Below, piece after piece: positions 1-9,856 of a stretch of 64,000 nt of DNA; position 1 is the stretch's first letter, and each line of letters opens with the position of its first letter. Both the position numbers and the translations under genes were made by a program. Below the pieces are notes generated by a model. That model saw only the letters and a list, made by a program, of their open reading frames with translations, was not told where the DNA came from and did no database searches. The DNA comes from Salinisphaera japonica YTM-1 (GTDB lineage: Bacteria; Pseudomonadota; Gammaproteobacteria; Nevskiales; Salinisphaeraceae). The DNA is taken from contig NZ_AYKG01000067.1 in assembly GCF_003788585.1 (NCBI RefSeq), positions 1-64,000 on the forward strand, given 5' to 3'.

Positions 1-97
1 AGGGCGCGATAGCGCATCGGCGCGCCTGCTTTTGCGGTAAACTGCGCCGCCGGGCCGATCGCGGCCCACGCTCACGCGCCGCCACGCGCAGGATTGC

Positions 98-1870
98 ATG
101 TCTAATTCCGAACCCGATCAAACGCCTGCATCCTTTGATGCCATGGGCCTGGCACCTGCCGTGCGCGCTGCCGTGGCCGAAGCCGGCTACGACACGCCCT
201 CGGCGATTCAGGCCCAGACCATCGGCCCGCTTCTGGCGGGTTGCGATGTATTGGGCCAGGCCCAGACCGGTACCGGCAAGACAGCGGCCTTCGCGTTGCC
301 GATCCTGAGCCGATTGGCCGAGGCGGGTGCCGGGCAGAAGAAGCCCCGCGTTCTGGTGTTGGCACCGACCCGGGAACTGGCCATGCAGGTTGCTGCGGCC
401 TTCGAGCAGTACGGCGCCGGCATTCCAGGCTTTTCCACGTTGGCGATCTATGGCGGTGCGCCCTACGGGCCGCAGCTGTCGGCGTTGAAGCGCGGCGTCG
501 ATGTGGTGGTGGCCACGCCGGGCCGAGTGATCGATCACTTGAAGCGTGGCGCGCTCGATCTGTCGCAGCTTGGTTGGCTGGTGCTCGACGAGGCCGACGA
601 GATGCTGCGCATGGGTTTCATCGATGATGTCGAGTGGATCTTTTCCCAGGCGCCGTCCGAGCGCCAGGTGGCCCTGTTTTCGGCGACCATGCCGGGGGCG
701 ATCCGCAAGATCGCGGCCCAGCACATGCACGAGCCCGAGCACATCACCGTGGCCGCAGCGACCGGCACGGCCGACAATATCCGACAGCGTTACTGGATCG
801 TCGGGCGCGGCGTGAGCAAATCCGAGGCCTTGGCCCGGCTGCTCGAGGCCGAGCCATATGACGCGATGATCGTCTTCGCGCGCACCAAGAAGACCACCGA
901 AACGATTGCCGCCGAGGTTTCAGCTCTGGGTGTGGCCTGTGCGGCCTTGAACGGCGATGTGGCCCAGGCGCAACGCGAGCGTGTGGTGGCCCAGGTCAAA
1001 AACGGGCAGATCGATGTGATCGTGGCCACCGATGTCGCCGCCCGCGGGCTGGACGTCGAGCGCATCAGCCACGTCATCAACTTCGATATGCCGGCCGATC
1101 CCGAATCTTATATCCACCGTATCGGGCGCACCGGGCGTGCCGGGCGGGCAGGCGATGCCATCCTCTTCGCCACGCCGAAAGACAAGGGCCGCTTCAAATC
1201 GATCGAGCGCGTCACGCGCCAGGCCATCGAGGCCATGGATCTGCCTACGCCGGCCGAGATCAACAGCCGCCACGTCGAGCGGTTCAAGACCCGAATGGCC
1301 GAGGCCGTAGCCGCTGGTGATCTCGACGGCGAGCGCTCGCTGGTGGCGGCTTTCTGTCGCACGCACGAGATCGAGCCGCTGGATCTGGCAGCTGGCCTGG
1401 CGCGCATGGCCCAGGGCGAGCGCCGGTTGTATCTGGGCGAAAGAGCCCAACAAATCACCGAGAAATCCGGGGCGCGGCCGGCCACCCCGCATCTCGATGA
1501 AGGCCGGCCGCTGGCGACCTTCCGGATCGAGATCGGGCGCGAGCACGAAGTGGCGCCGCGTAATATCGTGGGTGCGATCGTCAACGAATCGGGCTTGGCC
1601 GCCAAGCAAATTGGGCGCATCGATATTCGCGAATCACACAGCCTGATCGAGCTCCCCTCGGATCTGCCGCCTGAGATCATGGCGCATTTGAAGAGCGTGG
1701 CCATCGGTCGTCAAAATCTGTCGATCAGCGCCTCGAACGAGCCGATCCCCGCCGCCCCCGGGGCGAAGAAACACAAGGCCGGCAAGAAAGCGTCGCTGGA
1801 TGCCCGCGGCAAAAAACCACGACATGCCAAAAGCGCCAAGGCCAGTAAGCCCAAACGCGCCAAGAAATAA
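98..1870 (+). CDS. deaD: DEAD-box ATP-dependent RNA helicase (DeaD/CsdA type)
   Basis: This 590-residue protein is an RNA-unwinding ATPase of the cytoplasm, probably acting in ribosome assembly and mRNA decay. The N-terminal RecA-like domain shows the Q motif region, motif I AQTGTGKT (about residue 55), DEAD (about 165) and SAT (about 195). The C-terminal RecA domain ends in motif VI HRIGRTGRAG (about 340). A DbpA-type RNA-binding domain follows at about residues 470-545 (RIEIGREHEVAPRNIVGAI), then a Lys/Arg-rich tail. This order is that of CsdA/DeaD rather than RhlB or SrmB. It begins at the first ATG, and the gene is complete. Cold or stress regulation is known for the family but nothing here shows it. 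Confidence 0.93.
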   Translation: MSNSEPDQTPASFDAMGLAPAVRAAVAEAGYDTPSAIQAQTIGPLLAGCDVLGQAQTGTGKTAAFALPILSRLAEAGAGQKKPRVLVLAPTRELAMQVAAAFEQYGAGIPGFSTLAIYGGAPYGPQLSALKRGVDVVVATPGRVIDHLKRGALDLSQLGWLVLDEADEMLRMGFIDDVEWIFSQAPSERQVALFSATMPGAIRKIAAQHMHEPEHITVAAATGTADNIRQRYWIVGRGVSKSEALARLLEAEPYDAMIVFARTKKTTETIAAEVSALGVACAALNGDVAQAQRERVVAQVKNGQIDVIVATDVAARGLDVERISHVINFDMPADPESYIHRIGRTGRAGRAGDAILFATPKDKGRFKSIERVTRQAIEAMDLPTPAEINSRHVERFKTRMAEAVAAGDLDGERSLVAAFCRTHEIEPLDLAAGLARMAQGERRLYLGERAQQITEKSGARPATPHLDEGRPLATFRIEIGREHEVAPRNIVGAIVNESGLAAKQIGRIDIRESHSLIELPSDLPPEIMAHLKSVAIGRQNLSISASNEPIPAAPGAKKHKAGKKASLDARGKKPRHAKSAKASKPKRAKK

Positions 1871-1909
1871 ACCGATAGTCAAGACCTGCGTATCGGAGCG
1901 GACATATTT

Positions 1910-2212
1910 ATGAGTTCTATCGATGCATCGAACATTCCGGCTGATCATGTCGATATCGGCGGAGCGGCCGTGCCACGGGTCGAACTGGCCAAGGTCTTGC
2001 CCGATATCGTGCGCTTCGAGGCCAACCTGACCGACGCGCTAGCCGTCGAAAGCCATATGAAACAAGGCGACGGCGTGGTGCCAGACTTCGTGACCCAATG
2101 GCCGGAAGACCGCCTGGCCGAAGTCATCACGACCCTCAAGGAACTGGGCAGCATCCGCGAACAGCTCATGCGTGCCGATCGGCCAGATGATGGCGCGGCG
2201 GACACCGCATGA
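1910..2212 (+). CDS. Hypothetical protein, 100 aa
   Basis: I do not recognise this gene. It starts 39 bases after the helicase stop on the same strand, so it may be cotranscribed. The protein is acidic and soluble-looking, with no signal peptide, membrane segment or cysteine. The middle (about residues 40-85) looks mostly helical (VPDFVTQWPEDRLAEVITTL). An upstream GGAGCG precedes the ATG. Base composition matches the host genes, so it is probably native. The 273 bases that follow, up to the cation exporter, hold no gene I can support. Confidence 0.6.
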   Translation: MSSIDASNIPADHVDIGGAAVPRVELAKVLPDIVRFEANLTDALAVESHMKQGDGVVPDFVTQWPEDRLAEVITTLKELGSIREQLMRADRPDDGAADTA

Positions 2213-2485
2213 GATCGAGGTTGTAAACCGAGACACAGCGCGCGGTGCTTGAACGATCGCTGCAGCAAGAAAGCCGGCCGCGATAACGTATGCTCGTCGT
2301 GTTTACCCGCCGGCGAAGATCGCGCCAATCGCAGCAATTCTTTTGATGCTCCGTCGTTATGCCCCTACGCATCGAGCAATTTTTGCTGCGCAGGCTCTAC
2401 GCGGTCAATCGGCATGGGCATTGTCGAATGTCGCAGCACCCGAATCACGCCCACGCCGTTTGCTCGCCCGCTAGATGTTACGCCT

Positions 2486-3409
2486 CTATGGGTCGAATGA
2501 CTGACAGCTTATAGCCGGCTCGGCGCGAGCTCTCGAGCGTTGCGTTTGGGGTTGAAGGGTACAGTGATGCAAGTCGAAACGATCCCCCAGAACACGCTGC
2601 AATCGAGGCATGATCACTTCCCACGCTTCGAGTGCCTCGACTTCGATTTCGGCGGATAACGCATGGCGACTCGACGATAACGACCAGACGTGAAGATGGT
2701 GTACGCCGAGTACGCCATCAATACCGCGTAGAGCCTGTGTGATTTCGGTGGGATCAACGTCTTTGGGCGTGCCTTCCATTAGAACGTGCAATACATCACG
2801 TAACACATTGATGCTCGCAATGCCGATCAACACACTGATAAACAGTGATAATAACGGATCGATCAGCAGCCAGCCGGTCAAATAAATCACGAGCCCGGAC
2901 GCAAGCGCGGCGACAGAGCCGGCGAGATCGCCCATGACGTGCAACAACGCGGCACGAACATTCATGTTGTTTTCGCCGCGCATCAAAAGCCAGGCCACCG
3001 CAACGTTCACGAGAAGTCCGATAAAAGCGATAACCATGACGAGTACGCCGCCCACCTCGACGGGCGCGGTTAGTCTGTCGAGAGCGGCCACCACAATCCA
3101 GACGACGACCCCCAACATGAAAAGCGTATTGACCAGCGCGCCGATCGTCTCGGCACGTGCAAAGCCGTAGGTATGGCGTTTGGATGCACGACGCCGGCTC
3201 AACCAGGCAGCAAATGCGCCGATGCCCAGTGATAGGGAATCCGTGATCATGTGCCCGGCGTCGGCAATCAAGGCCAGCGAATTGGCCCAGATCCCGCCCA
3301 ATACTTCGACGCCGGCGAAAGCGGTGGTAAATACAAGCGATAGGATCAGCACCCGAGTACTGCTGGCGCCGCCGTGACTATGGCCGTGGCCGTGTTGATG
3401 CTCTGTCAT
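2486..3409 (-). CDS. Cation diffusion facilitator (CzcD/ZitB-like) metal exporter
   Basis: This 307-residue inner-membrane antiporter should export Zn(II), Co(II) or Cd(II) in exchange for protons. The His-rich N-terminus (HQHGHGHSHGG) is a typical cytoplasmic metal-binding leader. Six membrane segments follow. TM2 holds ALIADAGHMITD, which carries the HxxxD half of the transport site; the second half lies in TM5 (HVMGDLAGS, about residue 155). The cytoplasmic tail from about residue 205 is the CDF dimer domain. It lies 220 bases downstream of the czcA-like gene on the same strand, so it probably belongs to the same metal-resistance cluster. The family is clear; the metal is inferred. Confidence 0.9.
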   Translation of the reverse strand: MTEHQHGHGHSHGGASSTRVLILSLVFTTAFAGVEVLGGIWANSLALIADAGHMITDSLSLGIGAFAAWLSRRRASKRHTYGFARAETIGALVNTLFMLGVVVWIVVAALDRLTAPVEVGGVLVMVIAFIGLLVNVAVAWLLMRGENNMNVRAALLHVMGDLAGSVAALASGLVIYLTGWLLIDPLLSLFISVLIGIASINVLRDVLHVLMEGTPKDVDPTEITQALRGIDGVLGVHHLHVWSLSSSRHALSAEIEVEALEAWEVIMPRLQRVLGDRFDLHHCTLQPQTQRSRARAEPAISCQSFDP

Positions 3410-3629
3410 CGGATTGTTCTCCCGAGGCGCCTCGCCCGAGCGGCAGGATCACTTGTGACCAGCCTATTGTTGGTTCGCATATTCGTGTTTAATTCTTTCA
3501 TTGTGATGTCCTGAAATAAGTCAATATGGGCGGATATCTCTCTGGCCCAGCTAAAGACGCGAATCCGCGCACACTAAATTGTGGCGGCGCCGATACGAAC
3601 GACGCCGCCACGGGCTAGGCGATACGCCT

Positions 3630-6600
3630 CTACCGGCGCTCGACGTCCTCAGCGCGACGTGGCTCGGCGAACCAGCGATAAATCGCCGGCAGGACCAACA
3701 ACGTCAGCAGGGTCGATGTAATCAAGCCGCCAACAACGACCGCCGCCAAGGGTCGCTGGACGTTCGCCCCAATACCGTTGGCCAGCAGCAGGGGCACGAG
3801 CCCGAGAATGGCAACGCTTGCCGTCATCAACACGGGGCGGAGGCGATGCTCGGCGCCGATCCGTACGGCGTCTTCGGTCGACATCCCTTGCTCACGCAAC
3901 TGGTTGATATACGAGACCAGCACCACACCGTTGAGCACCGCGACGCCGAATACTGCGATGAAGCCGACCGCGCCGGCCACCGAGAGATACAGCCCCGACA
4001 TCCACAGCGCGAATATGCCACCGGTGATGGCGAACGGCACGTTGAGATAAATCAGTGCGGCGTAGCGCAAACTCGAAAAGGCCACGAACAACAGCAAGAA
4101 AATCAGTGCCATGGTGATGGGCACCACCACATATAACCGGGCCATCGCCCGCCGCTGATTCTCGAACTGGCCGCCGTATTCGACGAAATAACCCGGCGGT
4201 AGGGCGACGTTGTCCGCGACACGTTGCTGGATATCACGCACCACGCCGCCCATGTCGCGGCCCCGCACGTTGAGCTGGACGAACAAACGTCGGCTGGCCT
4301 TGGCCCGCGAGATCTTCTTGGGCCCGCGATAGACCTCGACATCCGCGACCCGGGATAACGGAATCATCGCGCCTTCGGAGGTCCGAAACGTCAGATTCCG
4401 GATAGCATCGATCCGGTTTCGGGCGGCTTCATCGAAGCGCAAAAAGATATCAAAACGCCGAATGTTCTCGAACACTTGGCCAACGGCCGCGCCGCCGATA
4501 CCGGTTTCGACCACGCCCAGTACTTCATCCAGCGGAATACCGTAGCGTGCCAGGGCCTCGCGATCGGGCCGAACCACGATCTGTGGCTTGCCACCTTGTT
4601 GCTGCACCCGTACGTCGGCAGCCCCCGGTACGTCTCGCGCGATGGCCGCGATCTCTTCGCCGGTCTTGGCGAGCTTGTCGAGATCATCGCCGTAGATACT
4701 CACGACCACCTGAGCCAATACGCCGGATAACAGCTCATCGGTTCGCAGCTGGATGGGCTGAGAGAAATTATTCGCAAGCCCGGGTATCGCGTCGCCCACG
4801 CGCTGGGCCATGGCGTTTTGAAGCTGCTCGTAGTCGCGCCCGGCGCGCCATTTATCCAACGGTTTCAGGTTAACCACCGAAGCGATGACGTTGACCGGTT
4901 CCGGATCACCGCCGACTTCGGCACGCCCAACGCGAGAATAGACGCCTTCGACTTCCGGGAACTCACGCATCACGGCCTGCACCCGCTTGGCGTAGGCCTG
5001 GGTGGTTTTGAGGCTGGCCCCCGGCGGCAACGTCGAGCGCACCATAAATGTGCCTTCGCGTAGGGTCGGGATGAACTCGGTCCCCAGGCTCGGAAAGATC
5101 ACCAAACTGCTCAGGAACAGCACGATGGCCAGGCTAAGCACGGCGATTGGCGCTTTGATCGCCGCGTCGCGCACGGGGCGGTATCCGGCCTTGAGCCAGC
5201 CGATGAGCCGCGGTTCCCCGTGCGCACTGCCTTTTTTGAACAAGAACGAGGCCATCACCGGCACGAACGTCAGCGCCATGACCAGCGCGCCGACCAGCGC
5301 AAAACAGATGGTATAAGCCATCGGCGAAAACAACTTGCCTTCGGTGCCCTGCAGGGTGAATAGCGGGGTGAAGACGAGCACGATGATCGCGATGGCAAAC
5401 GTGACCGGTTGAGCGATTTCCGCCGCTGCTTCACCGACCAGACGTAAATGCGATACGTCTTCGTCCGCGCGTTCTTCCATATGCCGGAAGATGTTTTCGA
5501 TCATGACGACCGAGCCATCGACCATCATGCCGATACCGATTGCCAGCCCGCCCAGGCTCATGAGATTCGCCGATAACCCCACGTAGTCCATCGCAATGAA
5601 TGCGATAAGCACGGACAAGGGCAGACTGGCAATCACGATCAGGGTAGAGCGTAGGTTGCCCAGGAACAGATAGAGCAGCACGAAGACCAGAATCGAGCCT
5701 TCCAGCAGCGCATCCTCGACGGTGCCAGAGGCTTTTTCGATCAGGCTGGCCTGGGAATAAAAAGGCTTGACCCGCATGCCCTCGGGCAGGGCCTGATTGA
5801 TGGTATCGACCTTGGCCTCGACCTTGTCGAGCAATGCCTGCGTATTGCTGCCGAACAGCTTGAGCACGAAACCACCAACGGCCTCTTCGCCGTCGGCGAT
5901 CATCGTGCCGCGCCGGATGGCCGGGCCAAATCCGACCTCGGCGATATCCGCGATATACACCGGGGTGCCATTGTTCTCGGTGACCTGAATCGTGCGCAGA
6001 TCGTCGAGGCCCTCCTCGCCGGGGCTTACCCAGCCATAGCCCCGAATGATGTATTCCTCGCCGCCGCGATTGATGAACGATCCGCCGACGTTGCGGTTGT
6101 TTTCCGCAATAGCCCGTCGCACCTCGGCCACGGTGATATTACGGGCCGACAGCGCGTTCGGATCGAGCGTGATTTGATACTGTTTTTCGTATCCGCCGAT
6201 CGACAGCACGCCGGTCACCCCGGACACGGTGCGCAGTTGTGGCTTGACGATCCAATCCTGCGCGGTGCGTAGCTCGGTCGGCGTGTATTGGCCGGGTTGC
6301 GTGTTTTCGACCGTATACATCATCACGCGGCCGAGCCCGCTGGTGATCGGTCCCAGCTGCGGTTCGCCCAGGCCTTCGGGGATCTGTTCACGGGCCTTGG
6401 CCAGACGCTCCATCACCAGACGCCGCGCGAAATAGATATCGGTGCCGTCCTCGAAGTACACATTGACCCGTGACAGACCAAAGATCGAGGTGCTCTGTAC
6501 CCGTTCCAGGCCCGGCAGGCCATACATGGCGATCGAGACCGGATACGAGACCTGGGTCTCGACGTCGACCGGCGACAGCCCCGGACTGGAGGTATAGATC

Positions 6601-6743
6601 TGCACCATTGAAGGTGTGACGTCCGGGTACGAGTCGATCGGGACATTGCTGAATGAATAGACACCGGCCAAGGCGAGGGCGGTGACGGCCACGAGTGTGA
6701 GCACCCGATTAGCGAGTGCCATCCTAACGAATCGAGAAATCAT
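3630..6743 (-). CDS. czcA: Heavy-metal efflux RND pump (CzcA/CusA family)
   Basis: This 1037-residue protein is the inner-membrane proton-driven pump of a tripartite metal efflux complex. It has the usual RND plan of two repeats of six TM segments and large periplasmic loops. The N-terminus MISRFVRMALANRVL is typical of HME-RND pumps. TM4 reads AIGIGMMVDGSVVMIEN. The Asp and Glu of the proton relay are present, but the DFG-type first aspartate of Zn/Co/Ni CzcA proteins is absent, so the substrate could be another metal. The gene follows the adaptor gene with a 14-base gap. The symbol names the family; it does not settle the substrate. Confidence 0.9.
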   Translation of the reverse strand: MISRFVRMALANRVLTLVAVTALALAGVYSFSNVPIDSYPDVTPSMVQIYTSSPGLSPVDVETQVSYPVSIAMYGLPGLERVQSTSIFGLSRVNVYFEDGTDIYFARRLVMERLAKAREQIPEGLGEPQLGPITSGLGRVMMYTVENTQPGQYTPTELRTAQDWIVKPQLRTVSGVTGVLSIGGYEKQYQITLDPNALSARNITVAEVRRAIAENNRNVGGSFINRGGEEYIIRGYGWVSPGEEGLDDLRTIQVTENNGTPVYIADIAEVGFGPAIRRGTMIADGEEAVGGFVLKLFGSNTQALLDKVEAKVDTINQALPEGMRVKPFYSQASLIEKASGTVEDALLEGSILVFVLLYLFLGNLRSTLIVIASLPLSVLIAFIAMDYVGLSANLMSLGGLAIGIGMMVDGSVVMIENIFRHMEERADEDVSHLRLVGEAAAEIAQPVTFAIAIIVLVFTPLFTLQGTEGKLFSPMAYTICFALVGALVMALTFVPVMASFLFKKGSAHGEPRLIGWLKAGYRPVRDAAIKAPIAVLSLAIVLFLSSLVIFPSLGTEFIPTLREGTFMVRSTLPPGASLKTTQAYAKRVQAVMREFPEVEGVYSRVGRAEVGGDPEPVNVIASVVNLKPLDKWRAGRDYEQLQNAMAQRVGDAIPGLANNFSQPIQLRTDELLSGVLAQVVVSIYGDDLDKLAKTGEEIAAIARDVPGAADVRVQQQGGKPQIVVRPDREALARYGIPLDEVLGVVETGIGGAAVGQVFENIRRFDIFLRFDEAARNRIDAIRNLTFRTSEGAMIPLSRVADVEVYRGPKKISRAKASRRLFVQLNVRGRDMGGVVRDIQQRVADNVALPPGYFVEYGGQFENQRRAMARLYVVVPITMALIFLLLFVAFSSLRYAALIYLNVPFAITGGIFALWMSGLYLSVAGAVGFIAVFGVAVLNGVVLVSYINQLREQGMSTEDAVRIGAEHRLRPVLMTASVAILGLVPLLLANGIGANVQRPLAAVVVGGLITSTLLTLLVLPAIYRWFAEPRRAEDVERR

Positions 6744-6757
6744 AGAGCGTACCTCGA

Positions 6758-8023
6758 TCAGTGGCCGTGGGCCGCGCTACGCGAGCCGCTGGTCAGTGCC
6801 GACATCAGATCGAACGCGCCGCCGGTGACCACAGCGTCGCCTGCTGCGAGACCGTCACGGATCTCCACCTGGCCGTTGCCTTCATGTCCCAGCGTGACGG
6901 GCACCACGCGAAACGCACCGGGCTCGCTGCCGGGTACGAAAACGGCCGACTCATCCCCATCCAGGGTCTGAACCGCGTCGGTTGGCACGAGCGCATAATC
7001 TTTGCTGCCCTCGGTTTGAATAGTGGCCGTACCGAACATGTCGGCGCTGAGGCGCCTGTCCGTGTTGTCCACGACGGCGCGCACCGTCAGCGTTCGAGAA
7101 TCGGCGTCAAGCGCTTCGGATACCCAGTTGGTCGTGCCCTCGAAACGTCGGCCGGGAAGCGATCGAACCCGCAACGACACAGCCAGTCCCGGTTGCATGC
7201 GGGCTGCGTTGTTCTCGGCCACGTGGATCATCACCCACATCTGTGACGCGTCGACGACCTGAAAAGGGGTTTCGTTGGACGCCACGGTCTGGCCGATGAC
7301 CGCGTCGCGCCGTTGAATCGTGCCCGCGATAGGGGCACGCAACGTGAAGCGGGACAGTGGCGCATCGCCGTCGGTGGTATCGATTGCGGCAATCTGATCG
7401 GCGGTCAGCCCGTAGAGCTTCAACTCCGCACGTATCGCACGTCGCGATGCGCGCGCCGATTGATACGTCGCCCGTGCTTCGTCGAGCGCGGCCTGGCTGA
7501 TGATCTTGTCTTCGGCCAGATCCTGCTTGCGCTTATAAACGGCCAGGGCGTTGCGGTATTGGGCCGTTGTGGTCAGATAACGGGCCTTGGCCTTGCCAAG
7601 GGCCACACTATCGAGCACCGCCAGCGGATCGCCTACGGCAACCCGCTCGCCCAGGTCCGTTTTCACGGCCACGACTTTCGAGGCCAGCCGGGGCCCAATC
7701 TCTGCGACCTTGTCGGCATCGAAACGCACGTCGGCTGGCGCCTGGATCGTGTCCTCGGCCGAACCGGCCGGCGCCTGGGTGACACGAATCGGCAACTGCT
7801 CGCGTTGTTCCGGTGTCAGATGAATTCGGCGTGGTTTTGCGGCGTGTGCCTCATCGTGCTCGGCAGTGTTGTCGGTCTGTGTCTCTGTCTTGCTCGATGG
7901 TTGCGGTTGCGCGCCCGCCGGAGCAGATTGTTCTTCGGGTGACGACGCATCACAGCCACTGGCGAGCGACACGGTGGTGAGCAAGACGCCGATTGCGGCA
8001 TAAACGTAATTGGATTCAGACAT
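6758..8023 (-). CDS. czcB: Efflux RND periplasmic adaptor (CzcB-like lipoprotein)
   Basis: This 421-residue membrane-fusion protein links the RND pump to the outer-membrane channel. The N-terminus has a hydrophobic signal and a lipobox ending LASGC, so it should be a lipoprotein anchored at the inner membrane. A His/Glu-rich low-complexity linker (about residues 30-70) follows. The barrel-sandwich, hairpin and beta-barrel domains are visible through PADVRFDADKVAEIGPRL, the coiled arm (about 130-190) and FTLRAPIAGTIQRRDAVIG. The C-terminus GSRSAAHGH could bind metal. Its ATG overlaps the stop of the czcC-like gene (TAATG), implying coupled translation. Confidence 0.9.
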   Translation of the reverse strand: MSESNYVYAAIGVLLTTVSLASGCDASSPEEQSAPAGAQPQPSSKTETQTDNTAEHDEAHAAKPRRIHLTPEQREQLPIRVTQAPAGSAEDTIQAPADVRFDADKVAEIGPRLASKVVAVKTDLGERVAVGDPLAVLDSVALGKAKARYLTTTAQYRNALAVYKRKQDLAEDKIISQAALDEARATYQSARASRRAIRAELKLYGLTADQIAAIDTTDGDAPLSRFTLRAPIAGTIQRRDAVIGQTVASNETPFQVVDASQMWVMIHVAENNAARMQPGLAVSLRVRSLPGRRFEGTTNWVSEALDADSRTLTVRAVVDNTDRRLSADMFGTATIQTEGSKDYALVPTDAVQTLDGDESAVFVPGSEPGAFRVVPVTLGHEGNGQVEIRDGLAAGDAVVTGGAFDLMSALTSGSRSAAHGH

Positions 8024-9342
8024 TATTGGTCTCCGGTGCGCGCGCTGTCGGTGGCGATAGCGATCAAACCACCGGTCGCGCGTTCGAGATCGGTTGTCGC
8101 ATTGATGAGCCCATCGAGAGCCGAGAGATACTCGGCGCGCACCGAAATCAGGTTGTTCTGGGCCGCGGTGATGGCCGGGGCACCCACTTCGCCGGCTTGA
8201 AACGCCCGCTTGGTCAGCTCAACGCTTTGCTGGGCGGCATCGAATACCGCGCTGTTCAATGCCTCGACCTGGGTGCGTGCCGATCGATAATCGGATAACG
8301 CTCGAAGCACCTCGATCCGGACATCACGTTGCAGATTTTCTTGCTCGAGTTGTGCCCGATCGAGCGCGGCGGCGGCTTCTTTGCGTTCGCCCGCATAGCG
8401 ATGAAGCACCGGCAGTTCGAATGACACGCCGCCGCCGGCGATGGTGGCGCCGCGACGACGGGGGCCTTGGCCATTGCCACCGTTTTCTTCGCGATAGAAG
8501 CCGAATACGGTCAGGTTCGGAATGATCTGTCGATCCGCGAGTTTCAAGCGCTCGCGAGCGGCAGCCACGCGGCCCGCGGCAGCCACCAGATCAGAACGCT
8601 GACGTACGGCGCGTTCGAGCAAGTCGGCGCGATCGGGAAGTTGCAGTGGATCGATGCTCAGCTCGCCCACGACCGCGAGCCCCCGACGGGGGTTGATCCC
8701 CAGTAGATCATCGAGCGCCAGGCGCGCGCGCCGGCGTCGGTTTTTAGCTTGCGCCAGCACGGCTGTCGCCCGGCTCACACCCAACTGTGCGGCGTTGAGT
8801 TCCAACTGGGTACCGGCACCGGCGTCCATACGCCGCTTGGCGTAGTCGTAAAGCGCTTGGTTGGCTTTGACGACCCGGCGAGCGGTCGTCACCGCTTTAT
8901 CGGCCACGATAACGGACAAAAAGGCCGCTCTCACGCGTGCCGTGGTTGCCGAGACCAGATATCGATACTGGTCTCGGGCAGCCGCCAACTCATTATTGGC
9001 CGCTGATTCCTGAAGGCCGCCTTGGCCGGCAACCCAGAATTCTTGGCTGAGCTGAATATTCAGGTCGGTACCGCTACCGCCAGCAGTGGACCGTTGGCCG
9101 GCGCCGAGCTCGATGCGCGGGTTTGAAGGTACCGCCACATCGGCATGAATGGCCTTACCGGTGAGTTGCTCCACACGGATCTTGGCCGCACGCAGGGCGG
9201 GGTTGTAGTCACCGGCCCAATCAAGCGCGGCGTTAAGCGTTAACGGTTGGGGGATTTGGGTGACGGCACCCGCCGTCGTTATAAATCCACCGAGTCCCAG
9301 GCCGAGCGCACACACGCCCAGCCGCAAACGTATTGCAGACAT
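8023..9342 (-). CDS. czcC: TolC-family outer-membrane channel (CzcC-like)
   Basis: This 439-residue protein is the outer-membrane factor of the tripartite pump. A cleavable signal peptide is visible (RLGVCALGLGLGGFITTAGAV). Two outer-membrane-efflux repeats follow, each with long amphipathic helices, for example GNNPALRAAKIRV-type segments and the AQTVEALNSAVFDAAQQSVEL region near the end. It is the first structural gene of the czcCBA set. The small His/Cys-containing gene lies 40 bases upstream on the same strand. The family assignment is secure; the name czcC rests on the neighbours. Confidence 0.88.
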   Translation of the reverse strand: MSAIRLRLGVCALGLGLGGFITTAGAVTQIPQPLTLNAALDWAGDYNPALRAAKIRVEQLTGKAIHADVAVPSNPRIELGAGQRSTAGGSGTDLNIQLSQEFWVAGQGGLQESAANNELAAARDQYRYLVSATTARVRAAFLSVIVADKAVTTARRVVKANQALYDYAKRRMDAGAGTQLELNAAQLGVSRATAVLAQAKNRRRRARLALDDLLGINPRRGLAVVGELSIDPLQLPDRADLLERAVRQRSDLVAAAGRVAAARERLKLADRQIIPNLTVFGFYREENGGNGQGPRRRGATIAGGGVSFELPVLHRYAGERKEAAAALDRAQLEQENLQRDVRIEVLRALSDYRSARTQVEALNSAVFDAAQQSVELTKRAFQAGEVGAPAITAAQNNLISVRAEYLSALDGLINATTDLERATGGLIAIATDSARTGDQ

Positions 9343-9382
9343 ACATGAATCCTCATCGCAAAAAAGAAAAAAGCGAGGGGAT

Positions 9383-9745
9383 TCAGGCTATGGGCGGTGT
9401 AATCGGCGGTTGGGGCACCACGCTGGTATAGCTCGGCGCAATATATGCGACGTGCGCCGGCTTGCCAGCGCTGGCAAGCACGGCGTCGGGGCTGACGATG
9501 CCCAGATGATGCAACTCGGCGTGGCCACAATGCGTGGCCGACACATCGGGCGCGCTGGACGATGCCTGTGTGACTGCGGGCTGCGTGCCGTCGGCGGCGG
9601 GGCGCTCGGCAAATGCGCCAGCTATCGCTTGGCCGTGGCCCGGTCCGGTCAGATCATGCGCCGACCACAGCAAGGCGTTACAGGCCAGGCAGAACGCCAG
9701 CCCGTAGATCAGCCATGTCGCGATTGGCCATGAAAACGGTCGCAT
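9383..9745 (-). CDS. Small exported metal-cluster protein (CzcI-like)
   Basis: This 120-residue protein has an N-terminal hydrophobic segment (IYGLAFCLACNALLWSAHDL) that should act as signal or anchor. A periplasmic part follows with a short His/Cys cluster, THCGHAELHHLGI (about residues 70-83), and a Pro-rich end. Small proteins of this form, such as CzcI, often head czcCBA operons and are thought to sense or modulate metal response. Here it directly precedes czcC on the same strand. The similarity is by architecture and context only, so the functional call is tentative. Confidence 0.6.
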   Translation of the reverse strand: MRPFSWPIATWLIYGLAFCLACNALLWSAHDLTGPGHGQAIAGAFAERPAADGTQPAVTQASSSAPDVSATHCGHAELHHLGIVSPDAVLASAGKPAHVAYIAPSYTSVVPQPPITPPIA

Positions 9746-9856
9746 AAGCCGTATTCGAGCACGCTAGCCATGTACGGGGCAAGCGCCGGTTGAGTCCGAA
9801 CCCACCGCCGCGCAGACTCACCGGCTGTCTGTAGTGTAGTAGCGGGGCTCAGCCTC

